A DNA stretch of 64,000 nt from Nucisporomicrobium flavum. Lineage in GTDB: Bacteria; Actinomycetota; Actinomycetes; Mycobacteriales; Micromonosporaceae. Made by a program: the position numbers and the translations under genes. The notes beneath the pieces were generated by a model. It did no database searches, was not told the DNA's origin, and saw only the letters and a list, made by a program, of their open reading frames with translations. The stretch spans positions 186,001 to 250,000 of the forward strand of contig NZ_JADMLH010000007.1 of NCBI RefSeq assembly GCF_016464385.1, given 5' to 3'. Shown here in pieces: positions 7,493-16,266 of this stretch. Within the stretch, counting starts at the first letter, position 1. The number at the start of each line of letters is the position of its first letter.

Positions 7493-9540
7493 GCTCGGAT
7501 CCGCTGCGCTACTTCCGGGTCGAGGCCCGCGAGCTGGTCGACCAGATCAGCGCCGGCGTGCTCGACCTGGAGCAGCGGCACGGCACCGACCTGGTGGCCC
7601 GGCTGCTGCGCTTCGCCCACACGCTCAAGGGCGCCGCCCGGGTGGTCCGCCAGCAGGAGATCGCCGACCGCGCGCACGCCTTCGAGGAGGTGCTCGTCCC
7701 GCACCGCGGCGACGAGGGGGCGCTGCCCGCCGACGAGATGCGCGAGCTGCTGCGCCTCAACGACGAGATCGAGCGGTACGTGGCCGCGCTCGAGCCCCGG
7801 CCGGACCAGGCCGCCGCACCCGCGGACCGGCAGCCGCCCGAGACGGTCCCGCACCCCGAGCAGCTGCCGGCCGCGCGGGCGGCGACCGCCGACGTGGACG
7901 ACCTGCTCGACGCGGTGGGCGAGACCCACGCCCGGTTCGCGCCGCTGCGGGCCGGGCGTACGTCGCTGGAGCAGTTGCGCCGGTCCGCGGAGTCGCTCGC
8001 CGACCAGCTGCGGTCCGGGCGGCCGGGCAGCGCGGACACGGCCCGGACGGCGGCCGTACGCCTCGCCGGCGACATCAGCACCCTGGCCCGGCGCCTGACC
8101 GACACGGTGGAACAGGTCGAACGCGAGCTCGACGAGGTCCGCGGCCGCGCCGAGCGGCTGCGCCTGGTGCCGGCGTCGAGCATCTTCACCGTGCTGCACC
8201 GCGCCGTACGGGACGCCGCCGACGCCCAGGGCAGACGGGTGCGCTTCGACGGGCGCGGCGGCGACCTGCGCCTCGACCCGCAGGTGCTCGCCTCCGCCAC
8301 CAACGCGATGCTGCACATCGTGCGCAACGCGGTCGCGCACGGCATCGAGTCCGAACCGGACCGGGCGACGGCGGGAAAGACGCCCGAGGGCTCGGTCGTC
8401 GTCACCGTCGAGCGCCGGGGCAGCTACGCCGCCTTCCTCTGCTCCGACGACGGCCGGGGGTTCGACCTGGCCGCGGTGCGCCGGGCCGCCCGCGACCAGG
8501 GGCTGCTGGGGCCCGGGGACGCCGAGCCGGACACGCAGAGCCTGCTGGACCTGGTGCTCGCCGGGGGCATCAGCACCTCCCCCACGGTCACCGAGGTCGC
8601 CGGGCGCGGCATCGGCCTCAACGTGGCCCGCGACGTCGCCGACCAGCTCGGGGGCGAGGTGTCCGTGCGTACGGAGCCGGGCCGGGGCACCACCATCGAA
8701 CTGGTGCTGCCGCTGGCGCTGCTGTCGCTGCACGGGCTCGTCGTCGAGGCGGCCGGCAGCGTCGCCACCGTGCCGCTGGACGCGGTGCTGACCTGCGTAC
8801 GGTTGCCGCCCGAACAGGCCGCGGCGGCCGCGCTGACCGGCCGGCTCGCGCACGACGGCGAGGCCCTTCCGTTCCTCCCCCTGGCCCGGGCCCTGTACGC
8901 CGGCACCACCGTCCCGGAGGGCGGCGGATCCGCCGTGGCCGTCGTCGTCCGTGACGGGGACCGCGCGGTGGCGGTCGGCGTCGACCGGCTGGCCGGCACG
9001 TCCACGCTCGTGGTGCGTCCCCTGCCGGAGCTGGCCCTGGCCGCGCCGGTGATCGGCGGGGTGTCCATGGACCTCGACGGCAACCCGCAGCTCGTCCTGG
9101 ACGCGCCGGGCCTGATCGCCGAGGCCGCCGTGCTCGGCGGGGGCGGCGCGGCCCCGCCGGAACCGGCCCGCCGGCTGCCGATCCTGGTCATCGACGACTC
9201 GCTGACCACGCGCATGCTGGAGCGCAGCATCCTGGAGTCGGCCGGGTACGAGGTGGACCTCGCTGCCTCCGGCGAAGAGGGCCTGGAGAAGGCGCGGTCC
9301 CGGCGGTACGGCCTTTACCTGACCGACATCGATATGCCCGGAATCGACGGATTTACATTCGTCGAGCAGACCCGGGCCGAGGCCGAGCTGGCCGAGGTGC
9401 CCGCGATCCTGGTCAGTTCGCGGGCCAGCGCCGAGGACCGGGCCCGGGGCGCGGCGGCGGGGGCGAGCGCGTACGTGGTCAAGGGCCAGTTCAACCAGGA
9501 GGAGCTGCTCGCGCACATCCGCCGGCTGGTGAACGCATGA
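7489..9540 (+). CDS. cheA: Hybrid CheA histidine kinase with C-terminal receiver domain
   Basis: 683 residues. Hpt domain with phospho-His44 (FAHTLKGAARVV); a proline-rich spacer; dimerisation and ATPase region (LRLVPASSIFTVLHRAVRDA, N-box LHIVRNAVAHGIE, SDDGRGFD, GRGIGLNVARDVADQLGG); a CheW-like regulatory domain; then a full receiver from about 564 (ILVIDDSLTTRMLERSIL) with phospho-acceptor Asp613 in TDIDMPGIDG and Lys in VVKGQ. The CheA-REC fusion is the hallmark of WspE/FrzE-type kinases and may act as a phosphate sink or internal relay. No separate CheY gene is present in the operon. Confidence 0.93.
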   Translation: MSSDPLRYFRVEARELVDQISAGVLDLEQRHGTDLVARLLRFAHTLKGAARVVRQQEIADRAHAFEEVLVPHRGDEGALPADEMRELLRLNDEIERYVAALEPRPDQAAAPADRQPPETVPHPEQLPAARAATADVDDLLDAVGETHARFAPLRAGRTSLEQLRRSAESLADQLRSGRPGSADTARTAAVRLAGDISTLARRLTDTVEQVERELDEVRGRAERLRLVPASSIFTVLHRAVRDAADAQGRRVRFDGRGGDLRLDPQVLASATNAMLHIVRNAVAHGIESEPDRATAGKTPEGSVVVTVERRGSYAAFLCSDDGRGFDLAAVRRAARDQGLLGPGDAEPDTQSLLDLVLAGGISTSPTVTEVAGRGIGLNVARDVADQLGGEVSVRTEPGRGTTIELVLPLALLSLHGLVVEAAGSVATVPLDAVLTCVRLPPEQAAAAALTGRLAHDGEALPFLPLARALYAGTTVPEGGGSAVAVVVRDGDRAVAVGVDRLAGTSTLVVRPLPELALAAPVIGGVSMDLDGNPQLVLDAPGLIAEAAVLGGGGAAPPEPARRLPILVIDDSLTTRMLERSILESAGYEVDLAASGEEGLEKARSRRYGLYLTDIDMPGIDGFTFVEQTRAEAELAEVPAILVSSRASAEDRARGAAAGASAYVVKGQFNQEELLAHIRRLVNA

Positions 9541-10616
9541 TCCGCGTCCTGGTCGTCGAGGACTCCGCGACCATGCGGCACCACCTGCGCGAGTCGCTCG
9601 CGAGCGACCCGGAGCTGCAGGTGGTGGGCGAGGCCGTGGACGGGGCCCAGGCCGTCGAGATGGTCGGCCGGCTGCGCCCGGACGTGGTCACGATGGACAT
9701 GATGCTGCCCACGATGAGCGGCCTCGTCGCCACCGAGCACATCATGGCGGAGTTCCCCACCCCGATCCTCGTGGTGTCCTCGGCCGACCGTCAGGAGCTG
9801 TTCAGCACGTACAACGCGCTGGCCGCCGGGGCGGTGGACGTGCTGGAGAAGCCGCGCGGCGACGCGTCCGACGCCGGGTGGGCGCGACGGCTGTGCGCGG
9901 CCGTACGCCTGGTGTCGCGGATCCGGGTGATCACCCACCCGCGGGCACGGCTGGACGGGCGGCACCGCACCGACCGGCCGCGGCCCGCGGCGCCGGCATC
10001 GCCCGCGACGCCCAGGTCCGGTGACGATGCCGCGCTGCGGCTCGTATCGGTCGGCGCCTCCACCGGCGGACCCGGTGCGCTCACCGAGCTGCTGCGCGCC
10101 CTGCCGGCCGACTTCGGCGCCCCGGTGCTGTGCGTCCAGCACATCGCGGCGAGCGAGCCGTTCGCCGTCGCCTTCTCCGACTGGCTCGCCGGGCAGACCG
10201 GGCGCGACGTCGCGTACGCCCGGGACGGCATGCGGGTCCGCGGGCTGGCCGGGCGGGTCCTGCTCGCCCCGCCCGACCGCCACATGTACGTGGGCGACGG
10301 CCTGGTCCGGCTCAGCACCGCCCCGCCACGCCACTCCTGCCGGCCCTCGGTCGACGTGCTGTTCGAGTCCGTCGCCGCCGAGTACGGCTCGTCCGCCGCC
10401 GGCTGCCTGCTCACCGGCATGGGCCGCGACGGCGCCGGCGGGCTGCTGCGGATCCGCACGCAGGGCGGCGTCACCTTCGCCCAGGACGAGGCCAGCTGCA
10501 TCGTGTACGGAATGCCGCGCGAGGCCGCCCTGCTCGGCGCCGCCGCGTACGTCCTGCCCCCGGCACGGATCGCCGCGCGGCTGGCCGATCTCGCCCGGAC
10601 GGGGACCCGCCGATGA
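9537..10616 (+). CDS. cheB: CheB-type protein-glutamate methylesterase
   Basis: 359 residues. N-terminal receiver (VLVVEDSATMRHHLRESL; Asp54 in VTMDMMLP; Lys in LEKPRG), a linker of about 45 residues, and a C-terminal methylesterase with catalytic Ser175 in SVGASTGGPG, His in VQHIAASEPF, and Asp in TGMGRDGAGGL. It removes methyl groups from the receptor when phosphorylated by CheA, giving adaptation together with the CheR-TPR protein. It overlaps cheA and the next gene by 4 nt each. In a Wsp reading this is WspF. Confidence 0.94.
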   Translation: MIRVLVVEDSATMRHHLRESLASDPELQVVGEAVDGAQAVEMVGRLRPDVVTMDMMLPTMSGLVATEHIMAEFPTPILVVSSADRQELFSTYNALAAGAVDVLEKPRGDASDAGWARRLCAAVRLVSRIRVITHPRARLDGRHRTDRPRPAAPASPATPRSGDDAALRLVSVGASTGGPGALTELLRALPADFGAPVLCVQHIAASEPFAVAFSDWLAGQTGRDVAYARDGMRVRGLAGRVLLAPPDRHMYVGDGLVRLSTAPPRHSCRPSVDVLFESVAAEYGSSAAGCLLTGMGRDGAGGLLRIRTQGGVTFAQDEASCIVYGMPREAALLGAAAYVLPPARIAARLADLARTGTRR

Positions 10617-12565
10617 GCCCCGCCGTGCTGATCGTGGACGACAGCCTCACCGTCCGGATGGACCTGCACGAGGCGTTCGAGGCCGACGGGTTCACCACGG
10701 TGCTCTGCGCCACCGGCGAGCAGGCCCGGCGGGCGTTCCGCGAGGCCGCCTTCGACGTCGCGGTGCTCGACGTGATGCTGCCCGACGCCGACGGCGTGGA
10801 CCTGCTGCGCGAGCTGCGGTCGCTGCCGGGGCGCGAGCACACCCCCACGGTGCTGCTGTCCAGCGAGGCGGACGTCGCCGACCGGCTCCTCGGCCTGCGC
10901 ACCGGCGCCGACGAGTATGTGGGCAAGCCGTACGACTCCGGGTACGTCGTCGCGCGCTCGCGGCAGCTGCTGGGCGATGTCCGGGACGCGGATCCGCAGA
11001 CCACGATCCTGGTCATCGACGACAGCATCACGTTCCGGGAGCGGCTGCGGCAGCTGCTGGAGCCCGAGGGGTACGCCGTGCTCACCGCGGCCTCCGGCGA
11101 GGAGGGCCTGCGTACGGCGGCGGACCGGCGCCCGCAGGCGGTGATCGTGGACGGGGTCATGCCGGGCATCGACGGCGCGACGGTGATCCGGCGGATGCGG
11201 CTGGACCCGGCGCTGCGCGACACCCCGTGCCTGCTGATGACCGCCTCGGACGACTACGCCACCGAGGTGCAGATGCTGGAGGCGGGCGCCGACGCGTTCG
11301 TCCGTAAGCAGCAGGACCTCGCCGTGGTGCTGGCCAAGCTGGCCGCGGTGCTGCGGACCAGCGCCGACCAGCTGCCCATCGAGGGGATCGGCAGCCTGCA
11401 CGGGCCGGGCAAGGTCCTCGCGGTGACGGCGGAGCGGACCCGGCTCGAGGAGTGGGGCGACGTGCTGCGCACCGACGGGTACGACGTCGTCGCGGCAACC
11501 GGCCCCGACGAGGCCCTGGACCTGCTCGCCGCCCAGCCGGTCGACTGCATCGTGCTCGGCCTGGGCGACGGCGCCCACGAGACCTGCGCACGGATCAAGG
11601 AGGTGCCGCAGATCCGCGACACCCCGCTGGTGATGACCGGGGACCGGGACGACGCGCTGCTGGAGTGCCTGGCGGCGGGCGCCGACGACTACGTCCGCGA
11701 GACCGACGGGGCGGAGACGCTGCGGGCCCACGTACGCGCCCAGATCCGCCGCAAGCAGTCGCTGGACGAGAGCCGGCGCATCCGCGAGGAGCTCATGCGC
11801 CGGGAGCTGGACGCGGCCGGCGAGCGGGCCGCGCGGCAGCTCGCCGAGACGCGGGCGGCGCTCGTCGAGGAGCTGGAGTGGCGCAACCGCGAGCTGGAGG
11901 CGTTCAGCGGCTCGGTGTCGCACGACCTGCGCGGGCCGCTGCAAGTCATCAGCAGCTACGCCGAGACCGTCCTGGACGAGGACGAGCCGCTGGGCGAGCA
12001 GACCCGGCACCGGGTCGAGCGCATCCACGCCGCGGCCGGGCGGATGGCGGACCTGGTGGAGTCGCTGCTGATCCTGGCCCGGTCCAGCCGCGGGGAGCTG
12101 CGCCGCAACCGCCTCGACCTGACCGAGACGGCGTGGCAGGTGATCCGCGAGGTCGAGGCCCGCGAGCCCGGCCGCAAGATCCGCTTCACGGTCGCCGAGG
12201 CGATGACCGCGGACGCCGACGAGGGCCTCGTCCGCGTCATCCTCGAGAACCTCGTCACCAACGCCTGCAAGTTCACCAGCAAGGTCGAGGATCCGGTCGT
12301 CGAGGTGGGCTGGACGGTCACCGGCGACGACGTGCGCTACTACATCCGCGACAACGGGGCCGGCTTCCCCGAGGGCAAGGCGGGCGAGCTGTTCCGCCCG
12401 TTCGCCCGCCTGCACAGCACCGCCGACTTCCCGGGCACGGGCATCGGCCTGACCACCGTGCACCGGGCGGTGGAACGCCACGGCGGCGAGATCCACGCCG
12501 AGGGCCGCGAGGGCGAGGGCGCGATGTTCTGGTTCACCCTCCCGCCGGAGGGGCGGGCCCGCTAG
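10613..12565 (+). CDS. Hybrid sensor kinase with three receiver-like domains, predicted output of the chemosensory operon
   Basis: 650 residues with no membrane segment. Receiver 1 (about 3-120: VLIVDDSLTVRMDL, LDVMLPDADG, GKPYDSG), receiver 2 (about 124-245: ILVIDDSITFRERL, VDGVMPGIDG), and a third receiver-like region (about 262-375) in which the Asp position is replaced by Gly (CIVLGLGDG), so it should not be phosphorylated. A coiled coil leads to the dimerisation helix with His437 (SVSHDLRGPLQVI), then an ATPase domain (NLVTNACKFTS, DNGAGFP, GTGIGLTTV). It stands where Wsp operons encode the GGDEF output WspR; here the output would be another kinase, of the cyanobacterial/myxobacterial multi-receiver type. 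Its stop shares CTAG with the convergent kinase gene. Confidence 0.9.
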   Translation: MSPAVLIVDDSLTVRMDLHEAFEADGFTTVLCATGEQARRAFREAAFDVAVLDVMLPDADGVDLLRELRSLPGREHTPTVLLSSEADVADRLLGLRTGADEYVGKPYDSGYVVARSRQLLGDVRDADPQTTILVIDDSITFRERLRQLLEPEGYAVLTAASGEEGLRTAADRRPQAVIVDGVMPGIDGATVIRRMRLDPALRDTPCLLMTASDDYATEVQMLEAGADAFVRKQQDLAVVLAKLAAVLRTSADQLPIEGIGSLHGPGKVLAVTAERTRLEEWGDVLRTDGYDVVAATGPDEALDLLAAQPVDCIVLGLGDGAHETCARIKEVPQIRDTPLVMTGDRDDALLECLAAGADDYVRETDGAETLRAHVRAQIRRKQSLDESRRIREELMRRELDAAGERAARQLAETRAALVEELEWRNRELEAFSGSVSHDLRGPLQVISSYAETVLDEDEPLGEQTRHRVERIHAAAGRMADLVESLLILARSSRGELRRNRLDLTETAWQVIREVEAREPGRKIRFTVAEAMTADADEGLVRVILENLVTNACKFTSKVEDPVVEVGWTVTGDDVRYYIRDNGAGFPEGKAGELFRPFARLHSTADFPGTGIGLTTVHRAVERHGGEIHAEGREGEGAMFWFTLPPEGRAR

Positions 12566-13083
12566 GCAGCGAGGCCCAGGTGGCGTGCCACGAGCTGCTC
12601 GCATTCGGCTATCGGACGGGTGGTGTCCACGGTGAGGCGCGGGTCGCGGCGGGGCTCGTAGCCGGCCGCGGCCGCGCGGACCTCGGCCCAGGACGGGTAG
12701 CGCCATCCCGGGATGTCGGCCGGCCGTGTCGTCACGCGCCGCTCGTGCTCGGCGGCGTCGGGGCAGGTGGTCTCCACGACGACGTGCCGGGCACCGGACC
12801 CGGCTGCGAGATCCTGCCAGCCCTGCCGGGCGGCCGCCACCGGGTTGACCGCGTCCGCGATGACGGTGAGCCCGCGCCGCAGGTGGCTCGCGGCGACGTC
12901 GTGGGCGACGCTGTACGCCGTGACGCCCGTCTGTTCCGGCGTCAGCCCGTTGCGCCGCATCGCCGCCTCGATCTCGTCGATGCGCAGCCACACCGCCCCC
13001 GTACGCGCCGCCAGCCGGCCCGCCAGCGTCGACTTGCCGGTAGCGGGCAGGCCGCCGAACTCCACGAGGATCCCATTCGCCAT
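12562..13083 (-). CDS. P-loop ATP-binding protein, small-molecule kinase-like (AAA_33 type)
   Basis: 173 residues. The Walker A motif GLPATGKST occupies residues 11-19. A short-kinase pattern follows: LRIDEIEAAMRR, VIADAVNPVAAARQGW, and HVVVETTCPDAAEHERRVTTRP, as in predicted kinases related to chloramphenicol phosphotransferase and polynucleotide kinases. The substrate is unknown. It is divergent from a tetR gene across a 51-nt gap with a palindrome, so that TetR probably controls it. A TATACA hexamer lies 6 nt before the ATG, suggesting a leaderless transcript. Its stop overlaps the hybrid kinase stop by 4 nt. Confidence 0.75.
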   Translation of the reverse strand: MANGILVEFGGLPATGKSTLAGRLAARTGAVWLRIDEIEAAMRRNGLTPEQTGVTAYSVAHDVAASHLRRGLTVIADAVNPVAAARQGWQDLAAGSGARHVVVETTCPDAAEHERRVTTRPADIPGWRYPSWAEVRAAAAGYEPRRDPRLTVDTTRPIAECEQLVARHLGLAA

Positions 13084-13090
13084 ACGAGCT

Positions 13091-13109
13091 GTATAGTGAC
13101 TCGCTATAC
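13091..13109. promoter_or_regulatory. TetR-type operator between kinase and tetR genes
   Basis: GTATAG and CTATAC are inverted across a 7-nt centre, with near-symmetry inside (TGA..TCG). The 19-bp site lies between divergent genes and overlaps the predicted TATACA -10 of the leftward kinase gene. This fits autoregulation by the neighbouring TetR together with repression of the kinase. Confidence 0.6.
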
Positions 13110-13134
13110 GCGCCGTCAAGTGAAAGGGGGTGCC

Positions 13135-13659
13135 ATGCGCCGCGCGGAATCGACCGCCGCGACCCACCGCGCCATCGTGGCCGCCGCCCGCGAACAGCTC
13201 GCCGAGGCGCCGTGGCGCGAGTTCACCCTCGACGCCGTCGCCACCCGCGCGGGCGTCACCCGGGTCACCGTCTACAACCAGGTGCGCAACAAGGCGGGGT
13301 TGCTCGACGCGGTGCTCACCGACGTCACCGGCCGGGCCGGCATGGACCGGCTGCTCACCGCCGCCCGCGAGCTGAGCGCCGACGACGCGCTGGCGTACGT
13401 CGTACGGCAGACCTGCCTGTTCTGGGCGGCCGAGCGGCCGGTGCTGCGCAAGCTGTTCGCACTGGCCACGATGGACGACGACGTGGCGGCCGACCTGGCG
13501 CGCCGGGAGGGCTGGCGCCGCGACCAGCTCGCGACGCTGCTCGACCACGACGTCGACGCCGCGGTGGCCGTGACCTCGTTCCCCACCTACGACGCGATGG
13601 ACACCGACCCGGAACGCGCGGCGACGCTGATCCTCCGCATGGTCACAGCATTACGGTGA
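13135..13659 (+). CDS. TetR-family transcriptional regulator
   Basis: 174 residues. N-terminal helix-turn-helix in the TetR style: AIVAAAREQLAEAPWREFTL, VATRAGVTRVTVYNQVRNKAGLL. The C-terminal ligand domain (LAYVVRQTCLFWAAERPVLRKL) has no assignable ligand. An AAAGGGGGTG ribosome-binding site precedes the ATG. It is divergent from the P-loop kinase gene with the 19-bp palindrome between them, and a bidirectional terminator separates it from the convergent ABC transporter genes. Confidence 0.88.
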   Translation: MRRAESTAATHRAIVAAAREQLAEAPWREFTLDAVATRAGVTRVTVYNQVRNKAGLLDAVLTDVTGRAGMDRLLTAARELSADDALAYVVRQTCLFWAAERPVLRKLFALATMDDDVAADLARREGWRRDQLATLLDHDVDAAVAVTSFPTYDAMDTDPERAATLILRMVTALR

Positions 13660-13695
13660 CGATCCCGGGCAGCGCGGATGCACTGCCCGGGATCG
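13660..13695. terminator. Bidirectional terminator between tetR and the ABC permease gene
   Basis: A 13-bp perfect stem, CGATCCCGGGCAG with CTGCCCGGGATCG, surrounds a 10-nt loop. It begins with the last bases after the tetR stop and lies before the stop of the leftward permease gene, so it can terminate both. Confidence 0.8.
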
Positions 13696-13710
13696 CGGGG
13701 TACGGCTCGG

Positions 13711-16266
13711 TCAGTCGGTGGCGAGCGCCGCGACCGGGCTGACCTTGGCGGCACGCCGGGCCGGCAGCACCCCGGCCAGGGCCGTGAACAGCACCAGCGC
13801 GGCGAAGACCGCGATCAGCTGCCCGGCCGGCAGCTCCAGCGGCGCGTTCACCCCGAGCGCCTTGAGGAACAGCCAGGCGTACGGGACGCCGAGCAGCACG
13901 CCGATCGTCGCGCCGATGACGCCGTACAGGCTGGACTCGGCCGTGAGCATGGCCCGCAGGCCGCCGCGGGAGAGCCCGACGGCGCGCAGCAGGCCGGACT
14001 CGCGGGCCCGCTCGACCACGGACAGCGCGGTCGTGGTCCCGACGCCGACGACGGCGATCAGCACGGTCAGGCCGATCAGCCCGAGGACCACGGCGAGGAC
14101 GCCGTTGAGCACCGTGTTCGCCTCGTCGCGCTGGTCGGCGAGGACCTCCACGCCCAGGCCCGTACGCCCCTGGGTGAGCTGCTGCATCGCCTTCTGACCG
14201 GCCGTACGCCCGTCCTCGCCGGCTTTGGCCGCGTCGGCGAGCAGCCCGGACGCGACGGTGGGGGCACCGAGCTTCGTCAGGTCGCCCGGGTCCGCCACGA
14301 CGTCCGACTGCAGCGGCCCCGAGTCGGGCAGCGTGGCCACCACCTGGACCTGCACCTTCTTCTTGCCGGCGGTGAGCGTGACGGTGTCGCCGACGCCGAG
14401 CCCGGTGCTGTCCGCGGCGAAGCCGCTGAGCGCCACCTTGCCGGGGCCGATGCCGGCCAGCGATCCGGCGTTCACGTCGATCTTGGAGAGGGCGGGCAGC
14501 GCGTCCATGTCGAGGTCACTGGCCTGCAGCGGCGTGTCGTTGCCCCCGGCCTTGACGGTGCCCAGCCGACGGTACGGCGTCACGTGCGTGAGGTCGGGGC
14601 TCGCCTTGGCCTGCTCCACCACGGCGGCGGGAACCTGCTCGTCGCCGTTGGCGGTGAGCTCGTAGTCCGCCGGCACCGCGGTGGCCATCTCCCGGTCGGC
14701 CAGCACCCGCACGGACGCGCCGGTCACCACCACCCCGGCGATCAGCGTGACGCCGAGAGCCACGACGACCGACACCGCGGCCGCCCGCCGGGGAGCCCCG
14801 CCGACCCCGCCGACGGCGAGGCGCCCGAGCGGCCCGAGCCGGCGCACCGGCCAGCCCACCGTGGCCAGGACCGGGCGGACCAGCACCGGGCCGAGCGCCA
14901 TCAGCGCGAAGAACGCGAGCGCGCCCGAGGCGATGGTCGTCAGCAGCATCGGACCGGGGTCGTAGTCCTTCGTGTCCCGTCCCGGCAGGTTCGTCACCAC
15001 GTACGCCGCGGCCAGGCCGGCGAGGACGGCGAGCAGGATGCCGAACGCGGCGCGCAGCTTGCCGATGTCCTTGCGTCCGGCGGTGGTGCTCGCCGCGCGC
15101 AGCGCCTCCAGGGGCGCCACCTTGGCGGCCGTGAACGCCGGGGCGATGACGGCCAGCACCGTGATGACCGTCGAGAGCAGCACGACGCCGAGTGCCGGCA
15201 GCAGAGGGAAACCCGGGGAAACGAGGTCGATGTCGAACGCCCGCAGCAGCGGCGGTACGGCGTGCCCGACCGCGAGCGCACCGAGCACCCCGACCGTGCC
15301 GACCACGAATCCGATCACGGCGCCCTCGACGGCCAGCGCCCGCCACAGCGCGCCGCGGCCCGCGCCGACCGCCCGCAGCAGGGCGAGCTGGCGCATCCGC
15401 TGGGCGAAGATGATGCGGAAGGTGGACGTGGCGACCAGCGCCGCGGCGACCACCGCGATGGCGACGAACATCCCGACCGCGACGAAGATGTCGTCGAGCT
15501 CGGAAACGGCGCGCAGCGCCTCGTCGTGGCGGACGTCGGCGCCGGTGAACACCTGGGGCCGCTCCATGCCGTCCTTGGGCGCCGGCCCGGCGGCGAGGAT
15601 GTTCTCCGCGGCGGTACGCACCGAGTCGAGGTCGGTGCCGGGGTTCAGCCGCAGGTCGATCTGCTGCAGCTGGTCCTGGCCCGAGAGCGGGCTGACCAGG
15701 CTCTGCGGCGCGTACGCCAGGAAGCCGTAGTCGGCCGACGCCTCGACGATGCCGACCACCTTGGCCTTCTGGTGCTTGGTGGGCTTGCCGTTGTCGTCCC
15801 ACTCGGTCGTCATGCTGACCGTGGAGCCCACGGGCAGACCCATCCGGTCCGCGGTCCGCGGGGTGACGGCGACCTCGCCGGGTGCCGACGGGTAGGTGCC
15901 CTGGGTGACGTGGACGGTCGACAGCGGGCCGCTGCCGGGGTCGGCGATGACGCTCAGGTACTGCCCGCCGACGTCACCGCCGGCCTCGACCCGACCGACC
16001 GCCTCCGCGACGCCGGGCAGGGCCTTGAGCTTCGCGAGATCGGCCGTGGTGATGAGGGCCGAGGGGCCGTCCGGACCGCTGCCCACGGCCAGGTCGACGG
16101 CGGCCGGGGTGCCGCTGAGGCCGTCCAGCACGGTGGCCTTGGTGATGTCGCGGGCCAGGACGGTCGCGTAGACGACGAAGGACGCGACGAGCACCGCCAG
16201 GCCGGTGAGCAGCAGCCGGGAGGGGCGCCGCGCGGCGCCCGCCAGCTGGGTACGCAGCACGCTCAC
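13711..16266 (-). CDS. ABC transporter permease, MacB/FtsX family (two FtsX domains)
   Basis: 851 residues. The layout is one N-terminal membrane helix (LLLTGLAVLVASFVVYATVL), a large extracytoplasmic domain, three helices with FtsX features near the middle, a further cluster and second extracytoplasmic domain, and three C-terminal helices ending LPARRAAKVSPVAALATD. This is the usual plan of actinobacterial 800-850-residue FtsX-type permeases for lipoproteins, peptides or antibiotics. The GTG at 16266 overlaps the stop of the ATPase gene (GTGA), so the two are translationally coupled. The cargo cannot be read from sequence. The NarL-type two-component system divergent from the pair may control it. 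Confidence 0.88.
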   Translation of the reverse strand: MSVLRTQLAGAARRPSRLLLTGLAVLVASFVVYATVLARDITKATVLDGLSGTPAAVDLAVGSGPDGPSALITTADLAKLKALPGVAEAVGRVEAGGDVGGQYLSVIADPGSGPLSTVHVTQGTYPSAPGEVAVTPRTADRMGLPVGSTVSMTTEWDDNGKPTKHQKAKVVGIVEASADYGFLAYAPQSLVSPLSGQDQLQQIDLRLNPGTDLDSVRTAAENILAAGPAPKDGMERPQVFTGADVRHDEALRAVSELDDIFVAVGMFVAIAVVAAALVATSTFRIIFAQRMRQLALLRAVGAGRGALWRALAVEGAVIGFVVGTVGVLGALAVGHAVPPLLRAFDIDLVSPGFPLLPALGVVLLSTVITVLAVIAPAFTAAKVAPLEALRAASTTAGRKDIGKLRAAFGILLAVLAGLAAAYVVTNLPGRDTKDYDPGPMLLTTIASGALAFFALMALGPVLVRPVLATVGWPVRRLGPLGRLAVGGVGGAPRRAAAVSVVVALGVTLIAGVVVTGASVRVLADREMATAVPADYELTANGDEQVPAAVVEQAKASPDLTHVTPYRRLGTVKAGGNDTPLQASDLDMDALPALSKIDVNAGSLAGIGPGKVALSGFAADSTGLGVGDTVTLTAGKKKVQVQVVATLPDSGPLQSDVVADPGDLTKLGAPTVASGLLADAAKAGEDGRTAGQKAMQQLTQGRTGLGVEVLADQRDEANTVLNGVLAVVLGLIGLTVLIAVVGVGTTTALSVVERARESGLLRAVGLSRGGLRAMLTAESSLYGVIGATIGVLLGVPYAWLFLKALGVNAPLELPAGQLIAVFAALVLFTALAGVLPARRAAKVSPVAALATD

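Noticed and set aside
6223..9516. Very long minus-strand open frame opposite mcp and cheA
   Set aside because: It is a GC-driven shadow: the plus strand has complete receptor and kinase domains with catalytic residues, and the antisense product has none.
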